A stretch of DNA of 64,000 bases. Source: Robertmurraya dakarensis (GTDB lineage: Bacteria; Bacillota; Bacilli; Bacillales; Cytobacillaceae). The position numbers and the translations under genes are program-made. Of the stretch, positions 25,780 to 33,659 are shown piece by piece. Within the stretch, counting starts at the first letter, position 1. Every line of letters starts with the position of its first letter. The DNA lies in assembly GCF_900156875.1 (NCBI RefSeq), contig NZ_LT707408.1, positions 1,085,009-1,149,008 on the forward strand, read 5' to 3'. The notes beneath the pieces are model-generated. The model had not been told where the DNA came from, made no database searches, and saw only the letters and a list, made by a program, of their open reading frames with translations.

Positions 25780-25837
25780 TTTGACTATATTTGACCTTCT
25801 GTGACTTTATTATACTTTGACCTTTTTTGACTTTCAA
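25780..25837 (-). promoter_or_regulatory. clpE promoter with two CtsR operators
   Basis: On the minus strand: -35 TTGAAA (25832-25837), 17-base spacer, -10 TATAAT (25809-25814). Two CtsR boxes match RGTCAAANANRGTCAAA exactly: AGTCAAAAAAGGTCAAA at 25816-25832, filling the spacer, and GGTCAAATATAGTCAAA at 25780-25796, just downstream of the start point. Repression by CtsR and heat induction are strongly implied. Confidence 0.92.
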
Positions 25838-25942
25838 GTGCTTTTTAAAAAAATTTTTATGAACAAATATTTATCGGATTCTATAAATGCTCGTCATTGT
25901 TTGTCCTGAATTTCATATATTGAAAAGGAAGGAGGCTATGGA

Positions 25943-26983
25943 ATGAAGACAAACTGGGGGGCAGCCTTTCAAATTGCAGCAGTTTATGTTGGAACCGTAG
26001 TAGGGGCAGGTTTTGCCACAGGTAGAGAGATTGTAGAATTTTTTTCCCGCTTCGGTTTTATAGGTCTGATCGGCATATTAATGAGTGGTTATATTTTAAT
26101 TTTTCAAGGCTCAAAACTAATGAGAATTTCTGCTCGTATTGGAGCTAAATCGTACCAAGAATTTAACGAGTATTTGTTCGGAAAAATATTGGGGACGATC
26201 ATTAATTTATTAATGCTTGTTATGTTACTAGGGGTATGTGCAGTCATGCTCTCAGGTGCTGGAGCCGTTTTTGATGAACAGCTTGGAGTCTCAAAAAACA
26301 TCGGGCTGGTCATCACAATAGGACTGTCAGTACTTGTCATGCTAGTTGGAATCAAAGGGTTATTTGCAGTTAATACTTTTGTTGTTCCGATGATGATAGC
26401 CTTTAGCTTTATGCTTATGATTTTATCGATGAAGCTGCCCAATTTTATGGATCAGCTATTATATATTCCATTTGCAGAAGACGGCTGGAAATCTGTAGTC
26501 GCACCTTTTTCATACACGGCATTTAATTTAGCTCTTGCACAAGCCGTATTAGTACCTGTTGCTTCAGAGATTAAAGACGATCAGACGGTGAAATGGGGAG
26601 GGATACTTGGCGGAATTGCTCTGACAGTTATTTTGCTTTCTAGTCATTTTACTCTTGTTATGCTGCCTAATGTAGAATTGTATAAAATTCCTATGGCAGT
26701 GATTATGAAGAATCTAGCATCAGGGTTTTATTGGATCTTTATTTTAATCATTTATGGAGAGATTTTCACCTCAGTGATCGGAAATATCTTTGGGCTTGAA
26801 CGGCAAATAAAGAACTACATTCGTATTCCTAGTATGATGATCGTAACGATTATTTTTGCTATCACCTATTTTATTAGCTTAGTTGACTATGGTGTATTAT
26901 TATCCTACTTATATCCTGTATTTGGGTATATCAGTATCACTTTTATTGTATTGTTATGGATGAAACCGCTCCATGAAGGTTGA
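25943..26983 (+). CDS. ykvI: YkvI family membrane transporter
   Basis: 346 residues, about ten membrane segments, belonging to the YkvI branch of the LeuT/APC-like superfamily. The opening WGAAFQIAAVYVGTVVGAGF and ATGREIVEFFSRFG is highly conserved in this family. Substrate unknown; no enzyme genes adjoin it. Divergent from clpE, as in B. subtilis. GGAAGGAGG precedes the ATG. A hairpin terminator shared with the next, convergent gene follows. Confidence 0.8.
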   Translation: MKTNWGAAFQIAAVYVGTVVGAGFATGREIVEFFSRFGFIGLIGILMSGYILIFQGSKLMRISARIGAKSYQEFNEYLFGKILGTIINLLMLVMLLGVCAVMLSGAGAVFDEQLGVSKNIGLVITIGLSVLVMLVGIKGLFAVNTFVVPMMIAFSFMLMILSMKLPNFMDQLLYIPFAEDGWKSVVAPFSYTAFNLALAQAVLVPVASEIKDDQTVKWGGILGGIALTVILLSSHFTLVMLPNVELYKIPMAVIMKNLASGFYWIFILIIYGEIFTSVIGNIFGLERQIKNYIRIPSMMIVTIIFAITYFISLVDYGVLLSYLYPVFGYISITFIVLLWMKPLHEG

Positions 26984-26994
26984 GTTCCTTAAAA

Positions 26995-27024
26995 AGAAAA
27001 AAGACTCGATTTTCGAGTCTTTCC
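26995..27024. terminator. Bidirectional terminator, ykvI and lipoprotein gene
   Basis: AAGACTCGA (27001-27009), TTT, TCGAGTCTT (27013-27021), with an A-run before and T residues after. The minus-strand T-tract is the stronger. Confidence 0.85.
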
Positions 27025-27028
27025 TTCA

Positions 27029-27715
27029 TTAATTCTTTACGATTGTTTGGGCCATTTTTAAGAATGGATCTGTGTGGTCCTCGGTACTTTTCAAGAATAA
27101 TGTAAGTTTTAATGATAATTCATCATTTTTAATTAGATATGCTTTCACGACATCTGTATCGGAAGAAGCTTCAAAAGCTGTTCCATTTGTGAAGAATTCA
27201 TCATCAGGGAGTTCAATCGTTTTAACCTCATTATTAACAACAGCTAGCTGAGATTTTGCGGTATTGATCGCTGAATCCCAATCCGCATCATCCGGCAATA
27301 ACTCTATTCTCATAGAAATTTCATCGTCTTCAGACAAAAATACAATATCCTTATTTGGTTCTTCGGCGGTTAGTTCATAATCTGGCAATACGAACATAGA
27401 GTAATTTTGATTATCGCTTGTTTTTAGAAAAGCGGTCTCTTCTTGAGTTTCTCCATTAACATTATATTCAATATTTTGCTCTAATATACGGACAGTATCA
27501 TCTTCACTGCTATCGCTGCTGCCTTTATCATTAGCTTCTTCTATTTCGTCCGGTTCCTCAGAACTGCCATTTTCGGCTGTTTGCTCTTCCTCTTGGTTAA
27601 CTTGTCCAGAGTCACTGCCATCCTCTGATTCTGAAGGATTTTCCGTCGTCCCGCAAGCAGAGAGCAGCATTACAAGAATGGTTATAAAAGAGAATATCTT
27701 TAGGAATTTTTTCAT
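27029..27715 (-). CDS. Putative lipoprotein with acidic linker
   Basis: 228 residues. Lipoprotein signal with lipobox LLSAC (cysteine about 21). Residues about 22-75 are a low-complexity Ser/Glu/Asp linker (for example SEESEDGSDSGQ-like text), followed by a globular domain of about 150 residues with no family I recognise. The extracellular domain may tether to the membrane through the flexible linker. RBS GGGGGAGATAAC precedes ATG. Expressed alone; function unknown. Confidence 0.75.
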   Translation of the reverse strand: MKKFLKIFSFITILVMLLSACGTTENPSESEDGSDSGQVNQEEEQTAENGSSEEPDEIEEANDKGSSDSSEDDTVRILEQNIEYNVNGETQEETAFLKTSDNQNYSMFVLPDYELTAEEPNKDIVFLSEDDEISMRIELLPDDADWDSAINTAKSQLAVVNNEVKTIELPDDEFFTNGTAFEASSDTDVVKAYLIKNDELSLKLTLFLKSTEDHTDPFLKMAQTIVKN

Positions 27716-27853
27716 GTTATCTCCCCCTTATTTAGTATCATTTCAAAATATTAGACGTGATTTGTCTCAAATACGTTACATTTAAAAGAGACCATAGTAA
27801 TCATTATATTGATAGCATGCCCGTTTAGTTTTAAGGATAACATTAACAAGAGG

Positions 27854-28471
27854 TTAACTTAAAGGATAAATCACTAAAAGAAAAAGGTCGAATATTAAAT
27901 GTGACACAATCACTAGTGGAAGACTATTTTTCCAAGCGTAAAGATAGCCCCAGAATACGCCAGACACTAAGGCAGCAAAAGGCAGCATTGCGGACCCGGA
28001 ATATATTTGAGCAGACGCATACAGCAATGAAGCTAGAATCACACTGAAATGGACATTGTGATATTTATGCAATCTTTTTTGGACAAATCCTCTCCAAAAA
28101 AATTCCTCTCCGGGAATAATGACTAAAAAGAGAACGATATAATGCCAAAGTTGGCTTGGTGATAATTGTCTATAAAGTTGTGCAATATCTTTTGTCAGAG
28201 GGAGATTTGCTAATTGTATCAGAGAATTACCAGCCCAAAACAAACCATAAAGGATGATCCCTGAGATCAGTCCATAAAAAAGGTTTGTCAGGAACGTGAG
28301 CTGGTTTTCAATTTCTTCCATAAAGATTGAATAACTTATAAGAAATAACATTGCTGCCGTGAAAATATACCAAAACACATTTTTATCTTGAAAAGTAAAA
28401 TAAAGCAAGAGGTGAGCTAAAAAGAACCCAAGGATGAGCTTTTTATCAGTTAGCGGCTTAGGTATAATCAT
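27854..28471 (-). CDS. CPBP-family intramembrane metalloprotease
   Basis: 205 residues, about six or seven membrane segments. The Abi/CAAX-protease motifs are present: EEFFWRGFVQKRL (motif 1, EExxxR), an internal YASAQIYSG block and SHLIFDLF (motif 3). Such proteases process prenylated or small peptides, or confer bacteriocin self-immunity; the target is unknown. ATG 28471 has GAAAGGGG about ten bases upstream. No bacteriocin-like gene was found nearby. Confidence 0.75.
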   Translation of the reverse strand: MIIPKPLTDKKLILGFFLAHLLLYFTFQDKNVFWYIFTAAMLFLISYSIFMEEIENQLTFLTNLFYGLISGIILYGLFWAGNSLIQLANLPLTKDIAQLYRQLSPSQLWHYIVLFLVIIPGEEFFWRGFVQKRLHKYHNVHFSVILASLLYASAQIYSGSAMLPFAALVSGVFWGYLYAWKNSLPLVIVSHLIFDLFLLVIYPLS

Positions 28472-28662
28472 GATTCTAAAACCCCTTTCAAACAAACCAA
28501 GATATATTGTATCAAATAATAAAATATTTTGTTAGGTATTAGTCTGTAAGGTTGGAAAGTTTTGCAGCATTGTATTAGAAGGGGGTGTGACGGACTATCT
28601 ATAGTGTAGGATAAAAAACCTAATTTTAGTTCACGATAATAAAAATGAAAGGAGGGTAAGGA

Positions 28663-28773
28663 ATGACTAAATCGAAAAGAGAAAAAGAACGAGAGTGGAC
28701 AGTTAGGAAACAGGAACAAAACCCACATGGGAAAGTGAAATCTTTGAAGGAACTGTCGAAGGAAGAAGGATAA
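28663..28773 (+). CDS. Very small basic-acidic protein (DUF6254-like)
   Basis: 36 codons after an excellent ribosome site, AAAGGAGGG. The product begins MTKSKREKEREWTVRKQEQN and ends in KSLKELSKEEG, highly charged and without a hydrophobic core. It resembles a small conserved Bacillus family that I recall as DUF6254; role unknown. It lies directly upstream of the structured element at 28785-28845, so the two could be on one transcript. Confidence 0.65.
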   Translation: MTKSKREKEREWTVRKQEQNPHGKVKSLKELSKEEG

Positions 28774-28784
28774 ATCTGTTAATG

Positions 28785-28845
28785 AAAAAATGGCTGTAGA
28801 CAGCGGGAGAGTGCTAATCACCTCCTTTAACGTCGGCAGCCACTT
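28785..28845 (+). ncRNA. Candidate structured RNA displaying an anti-Shine-Dalgarno sequence
   Basis: Stem 28791-28801 (TGGCTGTAGAC) pairs with 28832-28842 (GTCGGCAGCCA) over ten of eleven positions, including one G-U, enclosing a 30-base loop. The loop carries ATCACCTCCTTT at 28817-28828, identical to the 3' tail of 16S rRNA. No T-tract follows, so it is not a simple terminator. On the opposite strand the same bases read as an ideal ribosome site, but no ATG, GTG or TTG follows at a usable distance. Strand and identity are inferred. Confidence 0.5.
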
Positions 28846-28916
28846 GATCATACATATAGAATTTATTATTACTATGTTAGCAACCTTAGGCTGGACGGTA
28901 GTAATAATTTCGTATT

Positions 28917-29105
28917 TTAAAAGGTAGAATTTTTGATAATTTTATAGTTTTTATGGTTGACAACGGTCCTTTGATCAAGTTCTAAATCTCGGTAATTTCC
29001 CATATAGGTTAAATCAACAATTACAGAGTTTTCATTTACTTTCTCTACAACACCTTGCAGACCATCTCTAAATTCAATAACGTTTCCGACTTCTGCCTTT
29101 TTCAA
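28917..29105 (-). CDS. ykvS: YkvS, DUF2187 family small protein
   Basis: 62 residues of the DUF2187 (YkvS/YdhK-like KOW-fold) family: KKAEVGNVIEFRDGLQGVVE then VNENSVIVDLTYMGNYR and VVNHKNYKII. The compact beta-barrel look (G-x-V-I-E-F, G-V-V-E-K) is KOW/SH3-like and may bind nucleic acid; the function is not established. GGAGAGAGG ribosome site on the minus strand. Gene order relative to clpE-ykvI agrees with the ykv region of B. subtilis. Confidence 0.8.
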   Translation of the reverse strand: MKKAEVGNVIEFRDGLQGVVEKVNENSVIVDLTYMGNYRDLELDQRTVVNHKNYKIIKNSTF

Positions 29106-29186
29106 TCAACCTCTCTCCTTTTTCTGCCAAATTTTATATTATTAACAGTTTGCACTAATTTCTCTCATTCGTAAAGAATCTTATGA

Positions 29187-29201
29187 AGTTTTCTGAAAAA
29201 T
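29187..29201. promoter_or_regulatory. CodY-like motif
   Basis: AGTTTTCTGAAAAAT matches 13 of 15 positions of AATTTTCWGAAAATT, between divergent ykvS and the next gene. Such matches arise by chance in AT-rich DNA. Confidence 0.3.
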
Positions 29202-29278
29202 TAACCATAAATAAGTATTTTTTGAAATAAGAGGGGATTTTATTTTATTATTTACTTATCGGGAAAGGAGTGGGGCAA

Positions 29279-29473
29279 TTGGACGAGCAGTTCATCAATG
29301 ACATGTTCGAAAAGCTAAAAAGAGGAGAAATGTCCGAATACTTCGTGAAAAAAGAGGACTTTTTATCGATTAGGGAGGTTCTTGTTAAAAGACCTGACTT
29401 TAAACATTTTAGAGGGATTGCAAGAAGAAACGGAGATGTCATTTATCAATATAGAGAAATAGCAAGAAGCTAA
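29279..29473 (+). CDS. Small conserved-looking hypothetical protein
   Basis: 64 residues, not recognised. AAAGGAG at 29264-29270 selects TTG 29279 (8-base spacing); GTG 29270 overlaps the ribosome site. The product is helical and charged at first (DEQFINDMFEKLKRGEMSEY), then KKEDFLSIREVLVKRPDFKH and a short beta end (GDVIYQYREIA). No cysteines or membrane segment. Stands alone between ykvS and a Spo0E-type gene. Possible small regulator; no function can be given. Confidence 0.6.
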   Translation: MDEQFINDMFEKLKRGEMSEYFVKKEDFLSIREVLVKRPDFKHFRGIARRNGDVIYQYREIARS

Positions 29474-29586
29474 AACCGAACGGATGTGGAATACATCAAA
29501 AATATTCCAATCTGTATATAAAGAACTATATTTTTTATTATAATCGTAGTAAAATATATGTAAATATATGTTAGAGGTGAATGCTG

Positions 29587-29772
29587 ATGAGTACTCTTCT
29601 TTCTGATAATAATCTAATTCGTTTAATTGAATGGAAACGGACTGAGATGATGGAAAGTGCTTCTAAAACAGGGATTCTAAGCAGCCAAACCATTAGGAAA
29701 AGCACGGAGCTTGATCAGCTGTTAAACCTGCAACAACATTTAGCTAGTCAATCACTGAATCATTCAAAATAA
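29587..29772 (+). CDS. Spo0E-family aspartyl-phosphate phosphatase paralogue
   Basis: 61 residues, a minimal helical hairpin with first helix LIRLIEWKRTEMMESASKTG and second helix carrying the signature RKSTELDQLLN (SxxLD). It is shorter than the spo0E product at 7.7 kb and resembles YnzD/YisI-type phosphatases that drain Spo0A~P under conditions unfavourable for sporulation. GAGGTGA at 29574-29580 supports ATG 29587 rather than ATG 29581. Monocistronic with a terminator. The exact response regulator target is not visible. Confidence 0.8.
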   Translation: MSTLLSDNNLIRLIEWKRTEMMESASKTGILSSQTIRKSTELDQLLNLQQHLASQSLNHSK

Positions 29773-29844
29773 AAATGAATGAAGAACAGTATATGATCAG
29801 TTTGATGGTACTATCAGTAGTCAGGTATAAAGTATAAAATGAAG

Positions 29845-29886
29845 AAACACCGGTCAATTATATAAAAGGACTGGTGTTTTTATTTT
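29845..29886. terminator. Bidirectional terminator, Spo0E paralogue and PilZ gene
   Basis: Eleven-base arms 29845-29855 and 29869-29879 with one mismatch, then TTATTTTTT on the plus strand. Confidence 0.8.
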
Positions 29887-30263
29887 TTAAGTTTAGTTTG
29901 ATGTGTTCTTCTAGAATATTCCTTCAATTCGTCAATTATCTCTTTCTTGGTTTCGATGTTATCAAGCCCCACTAAACCATAAGTTAAGGAAGAATGAGCA
30001 CCTAACTTTTTCCACTTTGGTTCAGCAAGCATGGTAATTTGTTTTTCATTTAAGACAAAAGTTAATTCCACTAAAAAACGTTTCTTTTCAATGGGCAAAT
30101 TAATATGTGTAGAGAACTTAACTCCGTTAGGACTCAAATCCAAAATTAGAACAGGCGCTTCCTTTGTATGGCCACTTATCCCATCTATCTGTAAAATCCT
30201 GAATGTCCCCTTGATGGGGTCTCCAAATGTAAAACGAAAAGGTTCTTCCCTGCGAAATAGCAT
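29880..30263 (-). CDS. PilZ-domain protein
   Basis: 127 residues. A PilZ-type beta-barrel is suggested by LILDLSPNGVKFSTHINLP (the D/NxSxxG motif) after an arginine-rich start (FRREEPFRF), and by the later GLVGLDN. The canonical RxxxR is not exact (RREEPFR), so c-di-GMP affinity is uncertain. ATG 30263 follows AAGGTGATC closely. Stand-alone PilZ proteins act as c-di-GMP receptors in motility or surface control; the EAL protein YkuI at 44.4 kb shows that this signal is used in the organism. Confidence 0.65.
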   Translation of the reverse strand: MLFRREEPFRFTFGDPIKGTFRILQIDGISGHTKEAPVLILDLSPNGVKFSTHINLPIEKKRFLVELTFVLNEKQITMLAEPKWKKLGAHSSLTYGLVGLDNIETKKEIIDELKEYSRRTHQTKLKK

Positions 30264-30640
30264 TTTGATCACCTTAGCCTATATGAAAATAGGAGCAATA
30301 TGTATCCTCTAGGTTTAATGAACTTGCAAGATTTTATTGGATAAATACATCCTCTATGTAAAATCATAATAATAAAAGGAAGATTTTTCAATAATTCACC
30401 ACAAAATTTTATAGATAATAAGTGAAAAAATTTATGCACTAGGGTCTGATGTAGCTGATCTTAAATTAATACACCATCCAAGCAGAATAGATAATGGAAG
30501 TTTTATATACATGAATAAGTTGTTATCGGAAAAAATAATCATAGTAAATAAAATTTTTCTTAATGAACGTTAGGGAGGTCTCCTAATCAAAGAAATGCCC
30601 ATTATTTTTGGATAATTGAATAAAAGGAGTATGATTATTT
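30264..30640. other. Intergenic region before ptsHI
   Basis: 377 AT-rich bases without a supported gene. A small dyad TTAG-G-GAG-GT-CTC-CTAA lies at 30570-30586, about 55 bases before ptsH. No clear cre site, antiterminator or consensus promoter was recognised; TTGTTA near 30520 is only a weak -35 candidate. Confidence 0.5.
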
Positions 30641-30907
30641 ATGGCAGAAAAACAATTTAAGGTTACCGCTGAATCAGGCATTCATGCGCGCCCTGCAACC
30701 CTTTTGGTTCAAACGGCAAGCAGATTCGATGCCGAAATTCTTCTTGTGTACAATGAAAAAAAGGTTAATTTAAAGTCGATTATGGGGGTGATGTCAGTTG
30801 GAGTGGGTAAAGATGCTGACATCACTATTATTGCTGAGGGAAACGATGCAGACGAAGCTCTAAGAAGTCTTGAAGAAACAATGATGAAAGAAGGGTTAAT
30901 CTCATAA
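30641..30907 (+). CDS. ptsH: HPr, phosphocarrier protein of the PTS
   Basis: 88 residues with the phosphorylation site histidine in [12 protein letters not shown] (His15) and the regulatory serine in [10 protein letters not shown] (Ser46), the HPr kinase target. It passes phosphate from enzyme I to sugar permeases, and as HPr-Ser46-P is the CcpA co-repressor. AAAGGAG precedes ATG. The TAA overlaps the ptsI ATG by one base. ptsG is not upstream here, unlike the B. subtilis ptsGHI operon. Confidence 0.97.
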   Translation: MAEKQFKVTAESGIHARPATLLVQTASRFDAEILLVYNEKKVNLKSIMGVMSVGVGKDADITIIAEGNDADEALRSLEETMMKEGLIS

Positions 30908-32637
30908 TGAGTTTTTTAAAAGGAATTGCTGCTTCCAATGGCATTTCAATCGCAAAAGCTTACCACTTAGTTGAACCTAATCTTTCCTTTGAAAAGAAGA
31001 CAATAGAAAATCCTACAAAGGAAATTGAAAGATTTCAAAATGCATTAAATCGATCTACAACAGATCTCGAAAGTATTAGAGATCATGCTAAAGAGAATCT
31101 AGGAGAAGACAAAGCAGCCATATTCGATGCGCATCTACTTGTTCTTAACGATCCAGAACTGACGAATCCAATTGAAGACATGATAAAAACAGAAAAAGTA
31201 AATGCAGAACACGCATTAAAGGAAATCGCTGAACGATTTGTTTCCATGTTTGAAGCAATGGAAAATGAATACATGAAAGAACGAGCAGCGGATATTCGTG
31301 ATGTTACGAAACGGATACTAGCACATTTGTTAAACGTTCAGCTGCCAAATCCTAGTATGATTTCAGAAGAAGTCGTAATTGTGGCTGAGGACTTAACTCC
31401 ATCTGATACAGCGCAATTGAACCGTAAGTACGTTAAAGGGTTCACGACTGATATTGGCGGTCGAACATCCCATTCAGCTATTATGGCACGTTCTTTAGAA
31501 ATTCCTGCGGTTGTGGGAACGAGAACAGCAACAAAAGAAATTGAAAATGGGGATTTAGTGATCGTAGATGGATTAAAAGGGGAAGTACATATTAATCCTA
31601 CGCAAGAAGCTGTCGAACAATATAAAAAGGAATATGAAGCCTATGAAATACAAAAAGCAGAGTGGGCCAAGCTTGTTAATGAAAAGACAGTAACAGCGGA
31701 CGGTTACCGTGTTGAATTAGCTGCCAATATTGGTACTCCGAAAGATCTAAAAGGCGTCTTAGATAACGGTGGAGAGGCGGTAGGCCTGTATCGTACTGAA
31801 TTTCTTTACATGGGCAGAGATCATCTTCCTACAGAGGAAGAGCAGTTTGAATCATATAAGGCTGTCTTAGAGGGAATAAAAGAGAAACCAGTTGTAGTTC
31901 GTACATTAGACATCGGTGGAGATAAGGAACTGCCATATTTACAATTACCTAAAGAAATGAATCCGTTTTTAGGTTTCCGTGCCATTCGGCTATGCTTAGA
32001 GGAGCAAGATATTTTCCGCACACAATTAAGAGCATTGTTGAGAGCAAGTGTGTTCGGAAACTTAAAAATTATGTTTCCGATGATTGCGACAATAGATGAG
32101 TTCCGAGAAGCAAAAAGACTGCTGAAAGAAGAGAAGGAAAAGCTAACCAATGAAGGGGTAAAGGTAGCGGACAATATTGAGGTAGGAATAATGGTTGAAA
32201 TTCCTTCTACTGCAATAATTGCAGACGCTTTTGCCAAAGAGGTAGATTTCTTCAGTATTGGAACGAATGATTTAATACAGTATACGATGGCCGCAGATCG
32301 AATGAATGAACGTGTATCCTATTTGTATCAGCCTTATAGTCCATCCATACTTCGACTCGTGAAAATGGTCATTGATGCAGCTCATAAGGAAGGCAAGTGG
32401 GCAGGAATGTGTGGAGAAATGGCCGGTGATGAAACTGCGATTCCTATTCTCCTTGGTCTAGGTTTGGATGAATTTTCGATGAGTGCGACTTCAATTCTGA
32501 AAGCGCGGTCACAAATCCTGCAATTAGAGAAAACGGAGATGGAAAAACTAGCTCGCCGAGTTTTGGAAATGTCTACAACGGAAGAGGTTATACAGGCAGT
32601 TAATGAAGCCGTTAACGGTGATAAAAAAACGAGCTAG
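30907..32637 (+). CDS. ptsI: Enzyme I of the phosphotransferase system
   Basis: 576 residues. Active-site histidine in [19 protein letters not shown] (near residue 190), PEP-binding arginine block [22 protein letters not shown], and the C-terminal catalytic cysteine region [10 protein letters not shown]. It autophosphorylates from PEP and charges HPr in the cytoplasm. Co-transcribed with ptsH by one-base overlap. Terminator about 90 bases after the stop. Confidence 0.97.
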   Translation: MSFLKGIAASNGISIAKAYHLVEPNLSFEKKTIENPTKEIERFQNALNRSTTDLESIRDHAKENLGEDKAAIFDAHLLVLNDPELTNPIEDMIKTEKVNAEHALKEIAERFVSMFEAMENEYMKERAADIRDVTKRILAHLLNVQLPNPSMISEEVVIVAEDLTPSDTAQLNRKYVKGFTTDIGGRTSHSAIMARSLEIPAVVGTRTATKEIENGDLVIVDGLKGEVHINPTQEAVEQYKKEYEAYEIQKAEWAKLVNEKTVTADGYRVELAANIGTPKDLKGVLDNGGEAVGLYRTEFLYMGRDHLPTEEEQFESYKAVLEGIKEKPVVVRTLDIGGDKELPYLQLPKEMNPFLGFRAIRLCLEEQDIFRTQLRALLRASVFGNLKIMFPMIATIDEFREAKRLLKEEKEKLTNEGVKVADNIEVGIMVEIPSTAIIADAFAKEVDFFSIGTNDLIQYTMAADRMNERVSYLYQPYSPSILRLVKMVIDAAHKEGKWAGMCGEMAGDETAIPILLGLGLDEFSMSATSILKARSQILQLEKTEMEKLARRVLEMSTTEEVIQAVNEAVNGDKKTS

Positions 32638-32641
32638 CTAG

Positions 32642-32666
32642 GTTTAGAAAGTGGATTTGCGGGTAT
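32642..32666 (+). promoter_or_regulatory. SigmaB-like promoter after ptsI
   Basis: GTTTAG-N13-GGGTAT differs from the SigmaB consensus (GTTTAA-N12-14-GGGTAT) at one base. A start near 32674 would run into the ptsI terminator after about 80 nt, giving a short RNA, or read through into the SDR gene. Confidence 0.4.
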
Positions 32667-32726
32667 AGTATGGTAAGCACTTAGGTTGATATCGTTAAGC
32701 TAAATCATTGTCATTTTCCCCCTATG

Positions 32727-32754
32727 GAACCGGTTGATAATCGGTTCTTTTTTC
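32727..32754 (+). terminator. Terminator of ptsHI
   Basis: GAACCG, nine-base loop, CGGTTC, then TTTTTT. Confidence 0.8.
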
Positions 32755-32797
32755 TATGCTTTCTTTTCTATATAATGGGGAGGAAGGAGGAGTAACA

Positions 32798-33583
32798 ATG
32801 AACTTTAATTTATCTGGTAAGACAGCATTGGTTGCAGCATCAAGTCAAGGACTGGGCAGGGCGATTGCCGAAGAACTGCTAAAAGAAGGTGCAAATGTGA
32901 TGATTTGTGGCCGCGATGAAGAAAAGCTTTCTGGAGTTCAAGAGGAACTTAAATCCATCGGAAAGGGGCAGGTCAACTATTTTAAGGTGGACTTAACGAA
33001 TAATGAAGAGATTGTCACTTTGGTTGATCATACTGTCAAGAAATATGGAGGAATTGATATTCTTGTTAATAATGCTGGTGGTCCTCCTGCCGGTTCATTC
33101 GATACAATTACAGATGAAATGTGGCAAAATGCCTTTGAATTGAACCTTCTATCTTTTATTCGTTTAATTAGGGAGTCCCTTCCATATCTGCGAAAACAAG
33201 GTGGAAAAATTATTAATGTCGCATCAACTTCGATCAAGGAACCGATACCTGGTCTAATTTTATCAAATACTTTTAGAACGGGTATTGCCGGTTTATCTAA
33301 GACATTGGCTGGAGAACTTGCAAAGGATGGAATTTTAATCAACACGGTTGCGCCAGGGCGTATTTCTACAGACCGTACAAAGCATTTAGATTCTGTCAGA
33401 GCCAAAGCACAAGGAATAACCGTAGAAGAGGCAGAAAAAAACTCAAAGGCAAACATTCCTTTAAAAAGATATGGAACACCAGAAGAGTTTGCTAAGGTTG
33501 TTACTTTCTTAGCCTCTGATGCAAATAGTTATATGACGGGAAGTTCATTTTTGGTAGATGGTGGAATGATTAAATCTCTTTAA
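32798..33583 (+). CDS. SDR-family protein with altered catalytic residues
   Basis: 261 residues, FabG-like Rossmann fold. The cofactor-binding glycine motif is ASSQGLGRAIAEELL and the central block is DILVNNAGGPP. The family's catalytic YxxxK is replaced: after the serine-rich VASTSIKEP strand, the expected position reads LSNTFRTG, with neither Tyr nor Lys. It belongs to the BKR-like SDR subgroup that is known to lack a perfect catalytic tetrad. C-terminal TGSSFLVDGG is normal. Start ATG 32798 after GGAAGGAGGAG; the frame open from 32756 has no ribosome site. Substrate unknown; it may act as a reductase with a different proton donor or only bind nucleotide. Confidence 0.8.
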   Translation: MNFNLSGKTALVAASSQGLGRAIAEELLKEGANVMICGRDEEKLSGVQEELKSIGKGQVNYFKVDLTNNEEIVTLVDHTVKKYGGIDILVNNAGGPPAGSFDTITDEMWQNAFELNLLSFIRLIRESLPYLRKQGGKIINVASTSIKEPIPGLILSNTFRTGIAGLSKTLAGELAKDGILINTVAPGRISTDRTKHLDSVRAKAQGITVEEAEKNSKANIPLKRYGTPEEFAKVVTFLASDANSYMTGSSFLVDGGMIKSL

Positions 33584-33659
33584 TTCTTCCAAAAAATCAC
33601 AATAAATGAGTTTAATGTAAAAGGTAATAGGAAATGGTAAATAGTAAGGAGGGGACGGC

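Noticed and set aside
28468-28851. Minus-strand frame preceded by a perfect AAAGGAGGTGAT
   Set aside because: No ATG, GTG or TTG follows at usable distance; the frame crosses the opposite-strand 36-codon gene and has no protein-like composition. The motif is better explained as a plus-strand anti-Shine-Dalgarno loop.
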